From Metapseudomonas resinovorans DSM 21078 (GTDB lineage Bacteria; Pseudomonadota; Gammaproteobacteria; Pseudomonadales; Pseudomonadaceae), in NCBI RefSeq assembly GCF_000423545.1, contig NZ_AUIE01000040.1, positions 1-45,453 of the forward strand: DNA of 45,453 bases, read 5' to 3'. The notes beneath the pieces were generated by a model. That model ran no database searches, was not told where the DNA came from, and saw only the letters and a program-made list of their open reading frames with translations. Shown piece by piece: positions 7,404 through 14,450 of the stretch. Position numbers and translations under genes: made by a program. Each line of letters begins with the position of its first letter. The stretch's first letter is position 1.

Positions 7404-8726
7404 ATGAGCGAAAAACACACTCCGGTGCTGCGCGAATCCGCCACCTTCGACCGTCTGACCATCCAGGAAATCCAGCGTGCCGCCGAAACCGGCATCTATG
7501 ACATCCGTGGCGGCGGCACCAAGCGCAAGCTGCCGCACTTCGACGACCTGCTGCTGCTCGGTGCCTCCGTGTCGCGCTACCCGCTGGAAGGCTACCGCGA
7601 GAAGTGCGGCACCGACGTCGTACTAGGCACGCGTTTCGCCAAGAAGCCGATCCATCTGAAAATCCCGGTGACCATCGCCGGCATGAGCTTCGGCGCGCTG
7701 TCGGCCAACGCCAAGGAAGCCCTCGGCCGTGGCGCCAGCATCGCCGGCACCAGCACCACCACTGGCGACGGCGGCATGACCCCGGAAGAGCGCGGCCAGT
7801 CGCAGCACCTGGTGTACCAGTACCTGCCGTCGCGCTACGGCATGAACCCCGACGACCTGCGCAAGGCCGACGCCATCGAGATCGTCCTCGGCCAGGGCGC
7901 CAAGCCGGGTGGCGGCGGCATGCTGCTGGGCATGAAGGTGACCGAGCGCGTCGCCGGCATGCGCACCCTGCCCATCGGCGTCGACCAGCGCAGCGCCTGC
8001 CGTCACCCGGACTGGACCGGCCCGGATGACCTGGCGATCAAGATTGCCGAGCTGCGCGAGATCACCGACTGGGAAAAACCCATCTACGTGAAGATCGGCG
8101 CCAGCCGCCCGTACTACGACGTCAAGCTGGCGGTGAAGGCCGGCGCTGACGTCATCGTCCTCGACGGCATGCAGGGCGGCACTGCGGCCACCCAGGAAGT
8201 GTTCATCGAGCACGTGGGCATCCCGATCCTCCCGGCCATCCCGCAAGCCGTGCAGGCCCTGCAGGAGATGGGCATGCACCGCAAGGTGCAACTGATCGTC
8301 TCCGGCGGCATCCGCAACGGCGCCGACGTGGCCAAGGCCATGGCCCTGGGCGCTGATGCCGTGGCCATCGGCACCGCCGCCCTGGTCGCCCTGGGCGACA
8401 ACCATCCGCGCCTGGACGAAGAGCTGAAGAAAATCGGCTCCGCCGCCGGTTACTACGACGACTGGCAGAACGGCCGCGACCCGGCCGGCATCACCACCCA
8501 GGACCCGGAACTGTCCAAGCGCCTGGACCCGGTGGAAGCCGGCCGCCGCCTGGCCAACTACCTGCGCGTGCTGGTGCTGGAAGCCCAGACCATGGCGCGG
8601 GCGTGCGGCAAGTCCCACCTGCACAACCTCGACCCCGAGGACCTGGTGGCGTTGACCGTGGAAGCCGCCGCCATGGCCCGCGTGCCCCTGGCCGGCACCA
8701 GCTGGATTCCGGGTCAGGGCTACTGA
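7404..8726 (+). CDS. mgsC: N-methylglutamate synthase subunit C (FMN glutamate synthase domain)
   Basis: A 440-residue FMN-binding (alpha/beta)8 domain of the GltB central type. Visible motifs include IPVTIAGMSFGALSANAKEA, STTTGDGGMTPEER, QGAKPGGGGMLLGMKV, YVKIGASRPYYDVKLAVKAG, DVIVLDGMQGGTAATQEVF, and LIVSGGIRNGADVAKAMALG at the phosphate-binding loop of FMN. A Cys-containing segment (ACRHPDW) may contribute to an iron-sulfur centre as in GltB. It should form N-methylglutamate from 2-oxoglutarate and channelled methylamine, with reductant. It is the last gene of the gmaS operon, followed 18 bases after the stop by a strong terminator. Rhizobial name glxD. Confidence 0.85.
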   Translation: MSEKHTPVLRESATFDRLTIQEIQRAAETGIYDIRGGGTKRKLPHFDDLLLLGASVSRYPLEGYREKCGTDVVLGTRFAKKPIHLKIPVTIAGMSFGALSANAKEALGRGASIAGTSTTTGDGGMTPEERGQSQHLVYQYLPSRYGMNPDDLRKADAIEIVLGQGAKPGGGGMLLGMKVTERVAGMRTLPIGVDQRSACRHPDWTGPDDLAIKIAELREITDWEKPIYVKIGASRPYYDVKLAVKAGADVIVLDGMQGGTAATQEVFIEHVGIPILPAIPQAVQALQEMGMHRKVQLIVSGGIRNGADVAKAMALGADAVAIGTAALVALGDNHPRLDEELKKIGSAAGYYDDWQNGRDPAGITTQDPELSKRLDPVEAGRRLANYLRVLVLEAQTMARACGKSHLHNLDPEDLVALTVEAAAMARVPLAGTSWIPGQGY

Positions 8727-8744
8727 CTCCGGAGGCGTTGCAAG

Positions 8745-8779
8745 AAGGCCGGCGAGCGATCGCCGGCCTTTTTCTTTTT
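8745..8779 (+). terminator. Rho-independent terminator after mgsC
   Basis: A 10-bp perfect stem AAGGCCGGCG / CGCCGGCCTT with loop AGCGAT is followed by TTTCTTTTT. It closes the gmaS-mgsABC operon. Confidence 0.92.
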
Positions 8780-8795
8780 CGGTTGGGCCGAGTCC

Positions 8796-8889
8796 GTAGG
8801 ATGGGGGGGCGGCGTTCCGCGAGCCTGCGAACCCCATCAATCCCGAGCGCCAACCGCATGGGTTTCGCTCCGCTCTACCCAGCCTACAA
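8796..8889. repeat. Intergenic repeat, GTAGGATGGG/GGGTTTCGC family (copy 1)
   Basis: The element begins GTAGGATGG, contains GGCGTTCCGCGAGCCTGCGA and GGGTTTCGCTCCGC, and ends in CCTAC. It belongs to a family with copies at about 11397, 13250, 24643 and 36147 in this window, all between genes. The outer GTAGG / CCTAC ends are inverted. These are typical Pseudomonas intergenic mosaic repeats. The rest of the region up to the amtB promoter has no gene. Confidence 0.7.
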
Positions 8890-8959
8890 ACTGCGCGGGG
8901 CGGCGGGGCACCATCCTGGTGAATGCATTGCTTTATTGATTGGCAGGAAAATCAAATTC

Positions 8960-8974
8960 GCACCAAGAAAATGC
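8960..8974 (+). promoter_or_regulatory. NtrC-like site upstream of amtB-glnK
   Basis: GCAC-CAAGAAA-ATGC differs from the NtrC pattern by one base and is nearly the same as the site at 4112: TTCGCACCAAGAAAATGCGC here against TTCGCACTGAGAAAGTGCGA there. It lies about 130 bases before the predicted start of the sigma-54 promoter at 9074. Confidence 0.5.
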
Positions 8975-9073
8975 GCTATGACGTGCCATCGATATCCACT
9001 GCCTCTCCAAGCCGCGAAATAAAGCGTTTCCCATTCAACGACTTAGTACAAATGTAAGCGCTTGCTGCGACCT

Positions 9074-9089
9074 TGGCAGGCCAATTGCT
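9074..9089 (+). promoter_or_regulatory. Sigma-54 promoter of amtB-glnK
   Basis: TGGCAGGCCAATTGCT matches TGGCACG-N4-TTGCW with correct GG/GC spacing. Transcription should begin near 9100, giving a leader of about 125 bases before amtB. RpoN/NtrC control of amt and PII genes is standard. Confidence 0.8.
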
Positions 9090-9099
9090 ATGCCTGTAG

Positions 9100-9114
9100 G
9101 GAAACAAAGTTGCC
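9100..9114 (+). promoter_or_regulatory. Start-site inverted repeat shared with gmaS promoter
   Basis: GGAAAC-AAA-GTTGCC begins at the expected transcription start and differs from the gmaS element (GGAAAC-TAA-GTTTCC) by one arm base and one loop base. It marks the two operons as co-regulated at or just after initiation. Confidence 0.5.
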
Positions 9115-9224
9115 CCACAGGAAGATAAAGGCGCAGTTCCGGCCTCCTTCCTCGGGGCGCGAAGCCGGGCCGCTCTTCCGACAGAGGTCCGGCCAATTTC
9201 CCCGTCGGTTGGAGGCAGCAGGCA

Positions 9225-10544
9225 ATGATCCGGTTTTCACATGTGGGCCGCGGTATGTTCGGCCTTTCCCTTCTGTTGGGCAGTTTCGCCGCCAATGCGG
9301 AGGACGCAGCACCTGCGATCAACAGCGGCGACACGGCGTTCGTGGCGCTCTGCTCACTGGTGGTATTGCTGATGACGCTGCCCGGCCTGGCGCTGTTCTA
9401 CGGCGGCATGGCGCGGACCAAGAACGTGCTGTCGATCCTCATGCAGGTGTTCTGCACCGCCTCGCTGATGTCGGTGCTGTTCGCCATCTACGGTTACAGC
9501 CTGACCTTCACCGACGGCGGCTCGCTGCAGGCGGTGATCGGCGGCCTGGACAAGCTGTTCATGAGTGGCATCACCAAGGATTCGGTGGTCGGCACCATTC
9601 CCGAGTACCTGTACTTCCTGTTCATGCTGCTGTTCGCCGCCATCACCCCGGCGATCATCGTCGGTGCCTTCGCCGAGCGCATGAAGTTCGCCGCGGTCCT
9701 GGTGTTCATGACGGTGTGGCTGACCATCAACTACATCCCCATGGCGCACATGGCCTGGGGCGGTGGCTGGGTGTTCAACCTGGGCGTGCAGGACTTCGCC
9801 GGCGGCAACGTGGTGCACCTGAACGTCGGCATCGCCGCCCTGGTGGGCGCCTGGCTGCTCGGCCGCCGGCGCGGTTTCGGCACCCAGACACTGGCCCCGC
9901 ACAACATGACCATGACCCTTACCGGCGGCTCGCTGCTGTGGGTGGGCTGGCTGGGCTTCTGCGGCGGCTGCGCGCTGGCCGCCAACGGCTTCGCCATGCT
10001 GGTGATGGTCAACACCATGCTCGCCAGCTGCGCCGGTGCGCTGGGCTGGATGCTGGTGGAATGGCAACACCGTGGTCGTCCGAGCCTGTTCGGCGCGGTA
10101 TCCGGTGCCATTGCCGGCTTGGTCGCCATCACCCCGGCCTGTGGATATGTCGGCCCCATGGGCGCCATCCTGCTCGGCCTGATCGCAGGACCGGTGTGCG
10201 TCTGGTCGGTGGACAAGCTCAAGCCGATGATCGGCCTGGACGATGCCTTCGACGTGTTCGGCGTGCATGGCGTGGCCGGCATCCTCGGCGGCCTGCTGAC
10301 CCCGGTATTCGCCCTCACCGCCATCGGTGGCCAGGGCTTCCCCGAAGGCCGCGATCTGGTGGACCAATTGCTGGTCAACGGCGGCGCCATCCTGTTCAGC
10401 ATCCTCTTCTCGGCCGTGACCAGCCTGATCGCCTTCAAGGTGGCTTCGGCATTGTGCGGCGGGCTGCGCGTAGGCGAGGAGGCTGAGGTGGACGGGTTGG
10501 ACCTCTCCGCCCACGGCGAAGTCGGCTACAAGTACTCGAGCTGA
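9225..10544 (+). CDS. amtB: Ammonium/methylammonium transporter AmtB
   Basis: A 439-residue inner-membrane Amt-family channel. An N-terminal signal peptide (MIRFSHVGRGMFGLSLLLGS, cleavage near ANAEDA) precedes about 11 membrane helices. Family signatures seen are LPGLALFYGGMARTKNVLS, FAERMKFAAVLVF, MAWGGGWVF, the first twin-His segment NVVHLNVGIAALVGAWLLG, and the second in DDAFDVFGVHGVAGILGG. It conducts ammonium and could also take up methylammonium, useful next to gmaS. The glnK gene follows 5 bases later, which is the reverse of the usual Pseudomonas glnK-amtB order and suggests a specialised second copy. Shine-Dalgarno GGAGG lies upstream of the ATG. Confidence 0.92.
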   Translation: MIRFSHVGRGMFGLSLLLGSFAANAEDAAPAINSGDTAFVALCSLVVLLMTLPGLALFYGGMARTKNVLSILMQVFCTASLMSVLFAIYGYSLTFTDGGSLQAVIGGLDKLFMSGITKDSVVGTIPEYLYFLFMLLFAAITPAIIVGAFAERMKFAAVLVFMTVWLTINYIPMAHMAWGGGWVFNLGVQDFAGGNVVHLNVGIAALVGAWLLGRRRGFGTQTLAPHNMTMTLTGGSLLWVGWLGFCGGCALAANGFAMLVMVNTMLASCAGALGWMLVEWQHRGRPSLFGAVSGAIAGLVAITPACGYVGPMGAILLGLIAGPVCVWSVDKLKPMIGLDDAFDVFGVHGVAGILGGLLTPVFALTAIGGQGFPEGRDLVDQLLVNGGAILFSILFSAVTSLIAFKVASALCGGLRVGEEAEVDGLDLSAHGEVGYKYSS

Positions 10545-10549
10545 GGATC

Positions 10550-10894
10550 ATGGCCATGAAACTCATTACCGCAATCATCAAACCCTTCCGCCTGGACGAG
10601 GTGCGCGAAGCGCTGACTGAGGCCGGCGTCAACGGCGTGACCGTCACCGAGGTCAAGGGCTACGGCCGGCAGAAAGGCCACTCGGAAGTCTACCGGGGGG
10701 CCGAGTACGTGGTGGAGCTGCTGCCCAAGATCAAGCTGGAACTGGTCGTCAGCGACGCGCTGTGCCAGGCCGCCATGGACGCCATTCTCAAGGCGGCCTA
10801 CACGGGCAAGATCGGCGACGGCAAGTTGTTCGTCCAGGACCTGGAGAGCGTGGTGCGGATACGCACCGGAGAGATGGGCGAAGACGCGCTCTGA
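10550..10894 (+). CDS. glnK: PII signalling protein GlnK
   Basis: A 114-residue PII protein (112 if the second ATG at 10556 is used). The T-loop GHSEVYRGAEYVVELLPKIK contains the uridylylatable Tyr of RGAEYVVE. The second family signature TGKIGDGKLFV, and KLITAIIKPFRLDEVREAL at the N-terminus, are typical. It senses 2-oxoglutarate/ATP/ADP and gates the AmtB encoded just upstream by direct binding. It shares the sigma-54 promoter of amtB and is closed by the hairpin at 10910. Confidence 0.95.
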   Translation: MAMKLITAIIKPFRLDEVREALTEAGVNGVTVTEVKGYGRQKGHSEVYRGAEYVVELLPKIKLELVVSDALCQAAMDAILKAAYTGKIGDGKLFVQDLESVVRIRTGEMGEDAL

Positions 10895-10909
10895 GTAGAA
10901 GGCAACCCC

Positions 10910-10938
10910 AAAGCGCCGACGCATTGCGTCGGCGCTTT
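10910..10938 (+). terminator. Hairpin terminator after glnK
   Basis: A perfect 13-bp stem (AAAGCGCCGACGC / GCGTCGGCGCTTT) with loop ATT lies 15 bases after the glnK stop. The stem ends in TTT, but no long T-run follows. Confidence 0.75.
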
Positions 10939-10971
10939 CATTGGGGGTTTGGCAAGAGGGAGAGGTGAAGA

Positions 10972-11313
10972 ATGGCATGGTTGAACGGATGGGGTTTCCT
11001 GATCCTGGCGGGGCTCTGCGAGGTGCTGTATGCGTCGATCATCCCGCGTACGGATGGCTTTACCCGGCTCTGGCCGAGCCTCTATTGCGGCTTTTTCCTG
11101 CTGCTGAGCATCTACCTGCTGAGCCTGGCGGTGCGCGATCTGCCGCTGGGGCTGGCTTACGCCGTCTGGGTAGGCATCGGCACCCTGGGCACCGTGGCCT
11201 ACGCGACGATGTTCATGGGCGAGCAACTGGGGATGATGCGCGGGCTGTGCCTGGTGATGATCATCGGCGGCATCGTGGGCTTGAAGCTGGTGGGCGAAGG
11301 GCAAGTGGCCTAG
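10972..11313 (+). CDS. SMR-family transporter, Gdx/SugE-like
   Basis: A 113-residue small multidrug resistance protein with four membrane helices, probably a dual-topology dimer. The essential Glu is in AGLCEVLYAS of helix 1. The segments DGFTRLWPSL, LPLGLAYAVWVGIGTLGTVA and GGIVGLKLVG are closer to the guanidinium-exporting Gdx/SugE branch than to EmrE. It exports a cation in exchange for protons; guanidinium, a quaternary amine or a methylated amine are possible. GAGAGG precedes the ATG. It has its own unit after the glnK hairpin; whether it serves amine metabolism is unknown. Confidence 0.85.
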   Translation: MAWLNGWGFLILAGLCEVLYASIIPRTDGFTRLWPSLYCGFFLLLSIYLLSLAVRDLPLGLAYAVWVGIGTLGTVAYATMFMGEQLGMMRGLCLVMIIGGIVGLKLVGEGQVA

Positions 11314-11329
11314 TGCGTGCTGAAGGATC

Positions 11330-11354
11330 GTAGCCCGGATTTCATCCGGGCTAC
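11330..11354. repeat. Palindromic repeat GTAGCCCGGAT...ATCCGGGCTAC
   Basis: A perfect 11-bp inverted repeat with loop TTC lies 17 bases after the SMR stop. The same core is found at 24593-24625 and, degenerate, at 43001-43061. It is a Pseudomonas REP-like element that can also act as a 3'-end hairpin. Confidence 0.75.
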
Positions 11355-11396
11355 CGGCCCCGCCATCGCCGGGTGGGGCGGCGGGGTGGTGGCGTC

Positions 11397-11490
11397 GGTT
11401 GGGTAGAGGAACGAAACCCAACAGCGGTGTGGCAACTGTTCGATGGGTTTCGCTGCGCTCTGGCGGAACGCCGCCCGCACCATCCCACGG
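11397..11490. repeat. Intergenic repeat, GGGTTTCGC family (copy 2)
   Basis: It contains GAACGAAACCCAAC, GATGGGTTTCGCTGCGCTC and GGCGGAACGCCGCCCGCACC, the hallmarks of the family seen at 8796. No gene lies between the SMR stop and the stop of the small gene at 11512 on the other strand. Confidence 0.65.
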
Positions 11491-11511
11491 GTGCAGTGGC
11501 CGGCGCGAGGG

Positions 11512-11691
11512 TTACTTCAGTTTTGGCAATTCGTCATCCGGCAAGTCGTAGCTGTGCTTTTCGTGGATGAAGGTGGCGGCCAATGCGTAGAGGGTGGCGG
11601 CGATCACCACCACGGTGATGACGCCAAGCACAGTGGGATTGTTGGCATAGGTGAAGACGGCGCTGGCGCCTTCGTAGGTGCTGATGCTCAT
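11512..11691 (-). CDS. 59-aa single-pass membrane protein beside Amt2
   Basis: A frame of 60 codons from an ATG with GAGGAG 8 bases upstream; it begins MSISTYEGASAVFTYANN. Residues about 19-40 (TVLGVITVVVIAATLYALAA) form one strongly hydrophobic helix, followed by a charged tail FIHEKHSYDLPDDELPKLK. It starts 25 bases after the amt stop at 11717, so it is co-transcribed with it. I know of no described function. Possibilities are an accessory subunit or stabiliser of the divergent Amt, analogous to small membrane partners of other transporters. The good Shine-Dalgarno, helix and position make the gene likely to be real. Confidence 0.75.
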   Translation of the reverse strand: MSISTYEGASAVFTYANNPTVLGVITVVVIAATLYALAATFIHEKHSYDLPDDELPKLK

Positions 11692-11716
11692 GGATATGCT
11701 CCTCGGGTCGTTGTCG

Positions 11717-13084
11717 TCAGGCGGTCTTGGTTTCCACCACCAGGGTGGTTTCCACGCTGCCGTTCGGCTTTACCGTCTCGCCGTAGATAGCGGTCCATTC
11801 CGGGTAGGCCTGGGCCGGTACTTCGGTGAGGTCGAGGCCGCGTTCTTCGGCATGGGCCGGAACCCGCAGCACGCCGGCTTTCTTCAGGGCGTAGGAAATG
11901 GCAAAGCCCGGGAAGAAGCCGAGGGACGCCAGGACCAGGGCGCCGCCCAGTTGGCCCAGGAAGCTGATGGGCGCCATGTCGTTCACGTTGGGGTAGCCGG
12001 CGAGGAACACGCCGCTGATCACAAGCCCCGCGAAGCCGCCGAAACCATGCACGGCGAAGGCGCCCACGGCGTCGTCGAGGCGGAACTTCAGCAGCAGGTT
12101 ATTCACCAGCGGTGCCACGGCGGCGACGCCCATGCCGATCAGGTAGGCCAGGCCGGGGTGGTAGAGGTCCAGTCCCGGAGCCACCGAGATGATCCCCACC
12201 AGGCCGCCGGACATCATCCAGTAAGGTTCGCGGGTGGTCAGGTAGGCGCCGATCAGGCCGCCGGCAAAGCCCATCAGGGTGTTGAAGGCGAAGGCCGAGA
12301 GGGTGGTGGGGGCGCCGTAGATGTTGATCCATTGGGCGCCGGAGCTGTAGATGATGCAGCCGCCGAGGAAGCCGAAGAAGCCGACGATGATCAGCATCAG
12401 GCCCACCACGCTCATCGGCATGCTGTGGCCGACGATGGCGTTGGTGCTGCCGTCCGGGTTGAAGCGGCCGATGCGGGCACCGAGGTTGATCACCACCGCC
12501 AGGGCGAAGAACCCGGCGATCACGTGGACCACGCCCGCGGCGCCGACGTCATGGTAGCCCCACTGCACGGTCAACCAGCCTTGCGGGTGCCAGCCCCAGG
12601 CGGCGCCGAACAGCCAGAGCACCGAGCCGAGCAGGATGGTCATGACGATGAAGGCGCTCATCCGTGCACGCTCGATGATGGCGCCCGAGAGGATGGAGCC
12701 GGTGGTGGCGGCGAACAGGGCGAAGGCGCCCCAGAAGATGCCGGTGGCGTTGTCCTTGATGTTCGGGCCCATGGACTGGCTCCAGGGCATCGCCGCCTTC
12801 AGGGCGTCCATGCGCGGCACGAAGCCGTCGGGGAAGGCGTTGTAGATGGCCCAGCCGAAGAGGAAGAAGGTGGGGACGATGAAGCCGAAGGCGAGGATGT
12901 TCTTCACCCCGGCGGCCAGTGCGTTCTTCAGGCGTGAAGCGCCTATCTCGTAAGACAGGAAGCCGGCGTGGATCAGGATCATCAGGGCGATGCACCACCA
13001 GTAGAATATTTCCATATTCAGCGTGTTGGTCATCTCGATCAGACCCTGCAACTCCTCCAGGGTCGGTGTTTTCTGTTCTTCCAT
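11717..13084 (-). CDS. Divergent ammonium transporter family protein (Amt2)
   Basis: A 455-residue Amt/Rh-family channel, distinct from the neighbour at 9225. It has no signal peptide and begins with an acidic 28-residue segment (MEEQKTPTLEELQGLIEMTN). Both pore histidines are present in GVVHVIAGFFALAVV and DDAVGAFAVHGFGGFAG; SGAIIERARMSAFIVMTILL and FGAAWGWHPQGW mark the extracellular gate region. It has a long polar C-terminus. The start is the ATG at 13084, with GAGGA 11 bases upstream, rather than the adjacent GTG. The 59-aa membrane protein follows in the same unit and no PII gene accompanies it. It likely imports ammonium or methylammonium. Confidence 0.88.
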   Translation of the reverse strand: MEEQKTPTLEELQGLIEMTNTLNMEIFYWWCIALMILIHAGFLSYEIGASRLKNALAAGVKNILAFGFIVPTFFLFGWAIYNAFPDGFVPRMDALKAAMPWSQSMGPNIKDNATGIFWGAFALFAATTGSILSGAIIERARMSAFIVMTILLGSVLWLFGAAWGWHPQGWLTVQWGYHDVGAAGVVHVIAGFFALAVVINLGARIGRFNPDGSTNAIVGHSMPMSVVGLMLIIVGFFGFLGGCIIYSSGAQWINIYGAPTTLSAFAFNTLMGFAGGLIGAYLTTREPYWMMSGGLVGIISVAPGLDLYHPGLAYLIGMGVAAVAPLVNNLLLKFRLDDAVGAFAVHGFGGFAGLVISGVFLAGYPNVNDMAPISFLGQLGGALVLASLGFFPGFAISYALKKAGVLRVPAHAEERGLDLTEVPAQAYPEWTAIYGETVKPNGSVETTLVVETKTA

Positions 13085-13199
13085 CACTCAATCCTCGATA
13101 CGAATTCGTTGGAATAGCGTTGGTTGGCAGATCGAGTGGGACACGTGCCTGGAGGCTTCTTGTTTTTATCGCCGCGCAAGAAAAGTGCGTATTGGGAAA

Positions 13200-13215
13200 G
13201 GCAATCCTTGTGCCA
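13200..13215 (-). promoter_or_regulatory. Sigma-54-like promoter of Amt2
   Basis: Read on the minus strand, TGGCACAAGGATTGCC matches TGGCACG-N4-TTGCW closely, with GG and GC 10 bases apart. It is 116 bases upstream of the Amt2 start. A third copy-like NtrC motif, GCGC-AAGAAAA-GTGC (13174-13188), overlaps the expected transcription start, an odd place for an enhancer, so that second element may be a repressor site or chance. Confidence 0.6.
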
Positions 13216-13249
13216 GTGTCTGGCATCGCGCCATTACCCCTGGCTCGCG

Positions 13250-13340
13250 CGGCATTTCGCGAGCGGAGCGATACCCAGCACCGGGGATCGATGGGTTTCG
13301 CCGGCTCGCGAACGCCGCCCGACCCATCGTGCGGGCTGGG
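13250..13340. repeat. Intergenic repeat, GGGTTTCGC family (copy 3)
   Basis: It contains GAGCGGAGCGATACCCAGC, GATGGGTTTCGCCGGCTCGC and GAACGCCGCCCGACCCATCG. It lies upstream of the Amt2 promoter, between that promoter and the 3' end of the chemoreceptor gene. Confidence 0.65.
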
Positions 13341-13399
13341 CTTGAATGCCCCGTTTGTAGTCATCCTCCCGGCAACACGCCTGAAATTGGGTCGTTTTT

Positions 13400-14386
13400 T
13401 CAGCGATGCTGCTGCAGCATCGCCTGGATCTGCTGCACCGACTCCTGGGTCCGCCGCGCCAGGTTGCGCACCTCGTCCGCGACTACCGCGAAACCGCGCC
13501 CTTGTTCACCTGCCCGGGCCGCTTCGATGGCGGCATTGAGCGCCAGCAGGTTGGTCTGTTCGGCGATGCCCCGGATCACCCCGGCCACCTGGGCGATCTG
13601 CCCGTAGGTGGCCTGGATGTTCGCCTGCTCACGTTCGTGCAGGTTGGCGGCGGCTTTCTCGTCGCTGATCTCGCGCACCGCGCCGGTGACGTACAGCAGC
13701 CGGCCACGGCTGTCGCGCAGGCAGCGGCCACGTTCGCGGAACCAGACTTCGCCTCGGGTCTTGTGGCGCATGCGGTACTCCACCGCGTAGAAACCGTCGC
13801 CGCTGCTGTCCACCATCGAGGCGTTGAAGGCCTTCATCACCGCTTTGAGATCGTCCTGGTTGACCACGCCGAAGTAGCTGTCCCAGCCATCGGGGAATTC
13901 GTCGTGCTGGTAGCCGATGAGTTCGCGGAACTGCTCGGACCAGCGGATCAGGTTCTGCGGATGGTCGGGGTCGCCGTTGACCACGTTCATCGCCCAGCAG
14001 CCTTCGGTGAGGGTGCGTTTGGTCAGCTCCCAGACCTTGCGCTCTTCGTCCCATTTTTCCCGTTCGGCTTCCAGGGCATCGAACTGCTGTTCGCGTTCCT
14101 GCAGCTCGCCCTGCAAGCGGGCATTCTGCGCCTCGACAGCGGCCAGCCGTTGGCTGAGCGCGGCGTATTCCTCGACGCTGCAGGGCGGCGAGGGCTGGTC
14201 CTCCGCCTGGCGGCGGATGCCCTGCAGTTCACGCCAGTCGCGTTGCAGCCGCTCCAGGCTGCTGAGCAGCCGGGGCTGGCGTTGCAGTTGGGGCGGCGTG
14301 GACGCCGCGCCTGGGTCGCTGGACAGTTGGTCGAGCCACTGGCTGAGCTCATTGGCCAGGTTGCTGGCGGCATTGCTGAACCACAT
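13400..14386 (-). CDS. Short cytoplasmic PAS chemoreceptor-like protein
   Basis: A 328-residue protein without membrane segments. Residues about 45-115 form a coiled coil ([20 protein letters not shown]). Residues about 120-245 are a PAS fold with PAC end ([35 protein letters not shown] segment, [14 protein letters not shown]). The C-terminal about 75 residues contain the chemoreceptor hairpin tip ([39 protein letters not shown]), which binds CheA/CheW, but the protein stops at once after the tip. The usual methylation helices of about 100 residues per arm are almost absent. AGGAG lies before the ATG at 14386. It follows tdm by 64 bases, so it may link taxis or energy sensing to methylated amines. 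The ligand is unknown. Confidence 0.8.
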   Translation of the reverse strand: MWFSNAASNLANELSQWLDQLSSDPGAASTPPQLQRQPRLLSSLERLQRDWRELQGIRRQAEDQPSPPCSVEEYAALSQRLAAVEAQNARLQGELQEREQQFDALEAEREKWDEERKVWELTKRTLTEGCWAMNVVNGDPDHPQNLIRWSEQFRELIGYQHDEFPDGWDSYFGVVNQDDLKAVMKAFNASMVDSSGDGFYAVEYRMRHKTRGEVWFRERGRCLRDSRGRLLYVTGAVREISDEKAAANLHEREQANIQATYGQIAQVAGVIRGIAEQTNLLALNAAIEAARAGEQGRGFAVVADEVRNLARRTQESVQQIQAMLQQHR

Positions 14387-14411
14387 CGGCCGATTCTCCT
14401 TGGCAATGGAT

Positions 14412-14440
14412 GGTGAGGGACTTCCTGCAAATCCCTCACC
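14412..14440 (-). terminator. Hairpin between tdm and the chemoreceptor gene
   Basis: A perfect 9-bp inverted repeat (GGTGAGGGA / TCCCTCACC) with an 11-base loop lies just after the tdm stop. There is no T-run, so it may attenuate rather than end transcription into the chemoreceptor gene. Confidence 0.45.
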
Positions 14441-14450
14441 AAGTGCTGCA

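Noticed and set aside
5798-8726. Ordinary glutamate synthase
   Set aside because: The amidotransferase, FMN and GXGXG domains are three separate genes in the order seen in MgsABC/GlxBCD, and no GltD small subunit is present.
13138-13152. Another RpoN box for amt2 (AGGCACG... on the minus strand)
   Set aside because: It lacks GC at the -12 position; the box at 13200-13215 fits much better.
13400-13430. Hairpin at the 3' end of the chemoreceptor gene as a terminator
   Set aside because: The stem GCGATGCTGC/GCAGCATCGC lies in coding sequence and the following run in the transcript is A, not U.
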